Shown here: positions 63,828 to 64,000 of the stretch, piece after piece
Layout: each line of letters opens with the position of its first letter
Numbering within the stretch: position 1 is the stretch's first letter
Assembly (NCBI GenBank): GCA_964613385.1
Contig: CAZTGZ010000008.1
Location: 22,039-86,038, forward strand
Origin: CAZTGZ01 sp964613385
GTDB taxonomy: Bacteria > Bacteroidota > Bacteroidia > NS11-12g > UBA9320
Reading direction: 5' to 3'
DNA length: 64,000 bases
Position numbers and translations under genes: made by a program
Notes under the pieces: generated by a model
The model's database searches: none
Told to the model about the DNA's origin: nothing
What the model saw: the letters and a program-made list of their open reading frames with translations, nothing else

Positions 63828-64000
63828 GCTGTTCTTTCTGCAATTCTCAGTTTGGCGCTTCGAGACCTTGGATTTTGGGTCAACTCCATTTCATCGGCCT
63901 CTATAGGCTTGCGGTTCACGGCTTTAAATGGGATATGACGATTGCCATATACATCGCTGGTCGCTTGTTCGGTAAAACTTCCTTCTTTAATAAATTGCTT
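63824..64000 (-). CDS. rsmH: 16S rRNA (cytosine1402-N4)-methyltransferase RsmH, C-terminal fragment
   Basis: The last 58 residues are visible and the gene runs off the right edge. The end VNRKPIEADEMELTQNPRSRSAKLRIAERT is the conserved RsmH (MraW) C-terminus with NPRSRSAKLR. It methylates C1402 of 16S rRNA using S-adenosylmethionine and is normally the second gene of dcw after mraZ, as the order here implies. Confidence 0.92.
   Translation of the reverse strand, partial: KQFIKEGSFTEQATSDVYGNRHIPFKAVNRKPIEADEMELTQNPRSRSAKLRIAERTA

Noticed and set aside
1..64000. tRNA, rRNA, transposase, integrase or prophage genes
   Set aside because: None was recognised on reading; small structured RNAs without clear motifs could still be missed.

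Overview
The window looks like a chromosome segment of a free-living Bacteroidota bacterium (Flavobacteriia/Sphingobacteriia/Saprospiria-like; I cannot place it more finely). Three things support this. Several secreted proteins end in type IX secretion (T9SS) sorting domains or gliding-associated C-terminal domains. Many genes are preceded by the Bacteroidota -7 element TAnnTTTG, some with a TTG at -33, and few have a Shine-Dalgarno sequence. FtsZ ends in a C-terminal peptide that I associate with this phylum. Five runs of N (11661-11670, 26627-26636, 33545-33586, 40965-40974, 58629-58638) interrupt genes, so this is a draft or binned assembly.

Layout. 0-10.1 kb: the end of a RemB/Wzi-like outer-membrane protein, a GtrB-like glycosyltransferase, a MarR regulator, an SNF2 helicase, a T9SS cargo protein with a strong terminator, then yebC, an acyl-CoA carboxylase beta subunit and a second glycosyltransferase. 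10.1-13.2 kb: a tight cluster of two haem-c lipoproteins, an OB-fold (tRNA_anti-like) protein, a YceI-like protein and a DUF5777 beta-barrel, followed by an FAD amine-oxidase-like enzyme. 14.7-20.2 kb: an AT-richer accessory region with a DinB-family gene, a DUF4160/DUF2442 pair (the first frameshifted) lying between 128-bp direct repeats derived from the 5' end of the DinB gene, and a series of small secreted or orphan genes. 20.2-25 kb: DUF1059, DUF2200, a Na/Pi-type transporter and a three-part glycosyltransferase/TPR fusion. 25-34.7 kb: large secreted or outer-membrane proteins and an operon of aldehyde dehydrogenase, a beta-barrel-like protein and Mpl. 34.8-38.1 kb: an overlapping operon of membrane protein, NTPase, MobA, FdhD and a small protein, pointing to molybdenum cofactor and formate dehydrogenase maturation. 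38.1-46.5 kb: two giant secreted proteins and a paralogous pair of small exported proteins, associated with a family of palindromic repeats. 46.5-50.3 kb: an M14-like deacylase and two polytopic membrane proteins. 50.4-64 kb: the division and cell wall (dcw) cluster on the minus strand, transcribed in the order rsmH (partial), ftsL-like, ftsI, murE, mraY, murD, ftsW, murG, murC, ftsQ, ftsA, ftsZ.

How the genes work together. The dcw genes make and polymerise lipid II (MurC/D/E, MraY, MurG, FtsW, FtsI) and build the Z-ring (FtsQ/A/Z). Mpl at 31-32 kb recycles cell-wall tripeptide into the same pathway. The DNPR motif in MurE suggests meso-diaminopimelate peptidoglycan. The haem lipoprotein cluster probably serves periplasmic electron transfer or redox stress. 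The 35-38 kb operon probably loads a molybdoenzyme encoded elsewhere.

No complete, clearly new system stands out. The best candidates for a second look are the repeat-flanked DUF4160/DUF2442 cassette, the palindromic repeat family around 38-46 kb, the membrane-protein/NTPase pair in the molybdenum operon, the glycosyltransferase/TPR fusion, and a recurring arrangement in which the -7 promoter element lies only 4-7 nt before the start codon, which predicts leaderless mRNAs. No tRNA, rRNA, CRISPR array or transposase was recognised.
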